Shown: positions 30,353 through 30,729 of the stretch, piece after piece | Layout: each line of letters begins with the position of its first letter | Numbering within the stretch: the stretch's first letter is position 1 | Source of the DNA: CAZIVP01 sp964542915 | Lineage (GTDB): Bacteria > Calditrichota > Calditrichia > Calditrichales > Calditrichaceae | Reading direction: 5' to 3' | Assembly (NCBI GenBank): GCA_964542915.1 | Contig: CAZIVP010000028.1 | Location: 1-30,729 of the forward strand | DNA: 30,729 nt | Notes under the pieces: generated by a model | What the model saw: the letters and a program-made list of their open reading frames with translations, nothing else | What the model was told of the DNA's origin: nothing | Databases searched by the model: none | Position numbers and translations under genes: made by a program

Positions 30353-30392
30353 TGTTTCACTTTTTTGAAACGTTTTGAAATATTGTGTTTCA
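30353..30392. promoter_or_regulatory. TGTTTCA sites at the activator's own start
   Basis: TGTTTCA at 30353-30359, with a TGAAAC partner at 30366-30371, and another TGTTTCA at 30386-30392 are 33 nt apart, about three helical turns. They lie between the proposed -10 and the start codon, where binding would block transcription, so negative autoregulation is inferred. Confidence 0.55.
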
Positions 30393-30393
30393 A

Positions 30394-30422
30394 AAATAAT
30401 AAATAAAAATCGTTTTTGCCAA
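30394..30422 (-). promoter_or_regulatory. Candidate sigma70 promoter of the PAS activator
   Basis: TTGGCA (30422-30417) as -35 and TTATTT (30399-30394) as -10 are spaced 17 nt on the minus strand, upstream of the ATG at 30346. The -10 match is only partial. Confidence 0.4.
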
Positions 30423-30672
30423 TAGAAAACGTTATTTTTTTCACGTTTTTTTCGTGGAACAGATTTTCATTATCCAAACCACGGAGAAAGTTGATTGTAA
30501 TTCATCATGTCCCCTTGTTACATCAACATTCCTTTTTTCGCAATGGAGACATCATTATCGATGTTAAAGAAGGTATGGATGCGATGTAAGATACGTTTAC
30601 AGAAGAATGAAGGTTTCAGTCAGCAATAATTTAAAGTAAAACATAGCGATCCCGATTTTTGAAATTCCTGGG
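30423..30672. other. Intergenic, no recognised feature
   Basis: About 250 nt between the activator's promoter and the terminator at 30673. Apart from a short CACG/CGTG inverted repeat near 30442-30456, no ORF, RNA or repeat could be supported. Confidence 0.4.
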
Positions 30673-30706
30673 CTAAAAAAAGCCTGCTCAAACCTGGCAG
30701 GCTTTT
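30673..30706 (-). terminator. Rho-independent terminator after the partial tRNA
   Basis: The 10-bp stem AAAAGCCTGC (30678-30687) with GCAGGCTTTT (30697-30706) has a 9-nt loop. On the minus strand the stem runs into a run of T (30681-30675). It lies 5 nt after the tRNA 3' end. It may also function on the plus strand, although less strongly. Confidence 0.85.
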
Positions 30707-30711
30707 GATCG

Positions 30712-30729
30712 TAGCGCCTACGGGATTCG
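30712..30729 (-). tRNA. 3' end of a tRNA, cut by the window edge
   Basis: The minus strand reads CGAAT of a T-loop, CCCGT as the T-stem 3' strand, AGGCGCT as the acceptor 3' strand and discriminator A. The directly following terminator supports an RNA gene. The anticodon is outside the window, so the amino acid is unknown. Confidence 0.6.

Noticed and set aside
30405..30422. TTGGCA before the PAS activator as a sigma54 -24 element
   Set aside because: The position 10 nt after GG carries TT, not the required GC; it is better explained as a sigma70 -35.
1..30729. CRISPR array, prophage or complete insertion sequence
   Set aside because: No regularly spaced direct repeats, no transposase and no phage structural genes were found; only the integrase remnant and a housekeeping Xer.

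Overview
The window reads as chromosome of a diderm (LPS-bearing) bacterium of the FCB/Calditrichota-like type. I infer this from several features together: an LptE-type outer-membrane lipoprotein, a TonB-dependent receptor, a secreted subtilase ending in a sorting-type C-terminal domain, separate SpmA/SpmB proteins, a BshB1 (bacillithiol) gene, and a tmRNA tag (ADYDYAMAA) that, from memory, resembles those of green sulfur bacteria. No rRNA, complete mobile element or CRISPR array was seen, and the phylum is a guess.

Layout. Positions 1-2670 look like recombined accessory DNA: a PAS-PAS-PAS-SpoIIE phosphatase gene with a truncated catalytic end, and a chimeric pseudogene joining a HipB-like HTH to a decayed tyrosine integrase. 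This abuts a stable-RNA block on the minus strand (ssrA, a 43-aa membrane microprotein, tRNA-Gly, tRNA-Cys, tRNA-Leu, then a strong terminator). Positions 3.9-9.5 kb, minus strand, hold a DCC thiol-disulfide protein, a HAD phosphatase overlapping glycogen synthase (glgA), a small membrane ORF, a DUF4920 protein, and spmB/spmA. A plus-strand AgmX/PglI-type TonB-like protein converges on a minus-strand run, transcribed as: sigma54 activator, lptE, acidic TPR protein, giant subtilase, coaE. CoaE has Gln in place of the P-loop Lys. A membrane acyltransferase (NagX/HGSNAT-like) follows.

Positions 20.8-26.0 kb, plus strand, form the most interesting module: NikR, an ECF T component (CbiQ-like), an ECF ATPase (CbiO-like), a TonB-dependent receptor, a small ECF S-type membrane protein unlike NikM/CbiM, possibly a 35-aa peptide, and a His-rich SAM methyltransferase. 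A GTGTTA/TAACAC operator-like palindrome precedes nikR. The parsimonious reading is a complete outer-to-inner membrane nickel (or nickel/cobalt-chelate) uptake system with an unassigned S component.

Positions 26.05-30.7 kb, minus strand, hold xerD, a conserved-looking unknown gene, bshB1, then a self-contained regulatory unit. This unit is a Cys-rich PAS-sigma54 activator (GAFTDA variant) upstream of a small TPR gene. The TPR gene has a textbook -24/-12 promoter and an upstream TGTTTCA/TGAAACA palindrome, and the same heptamer recurs at the activator's own promoter. The window ends in a terminator and the 3' end of a further tRNA.
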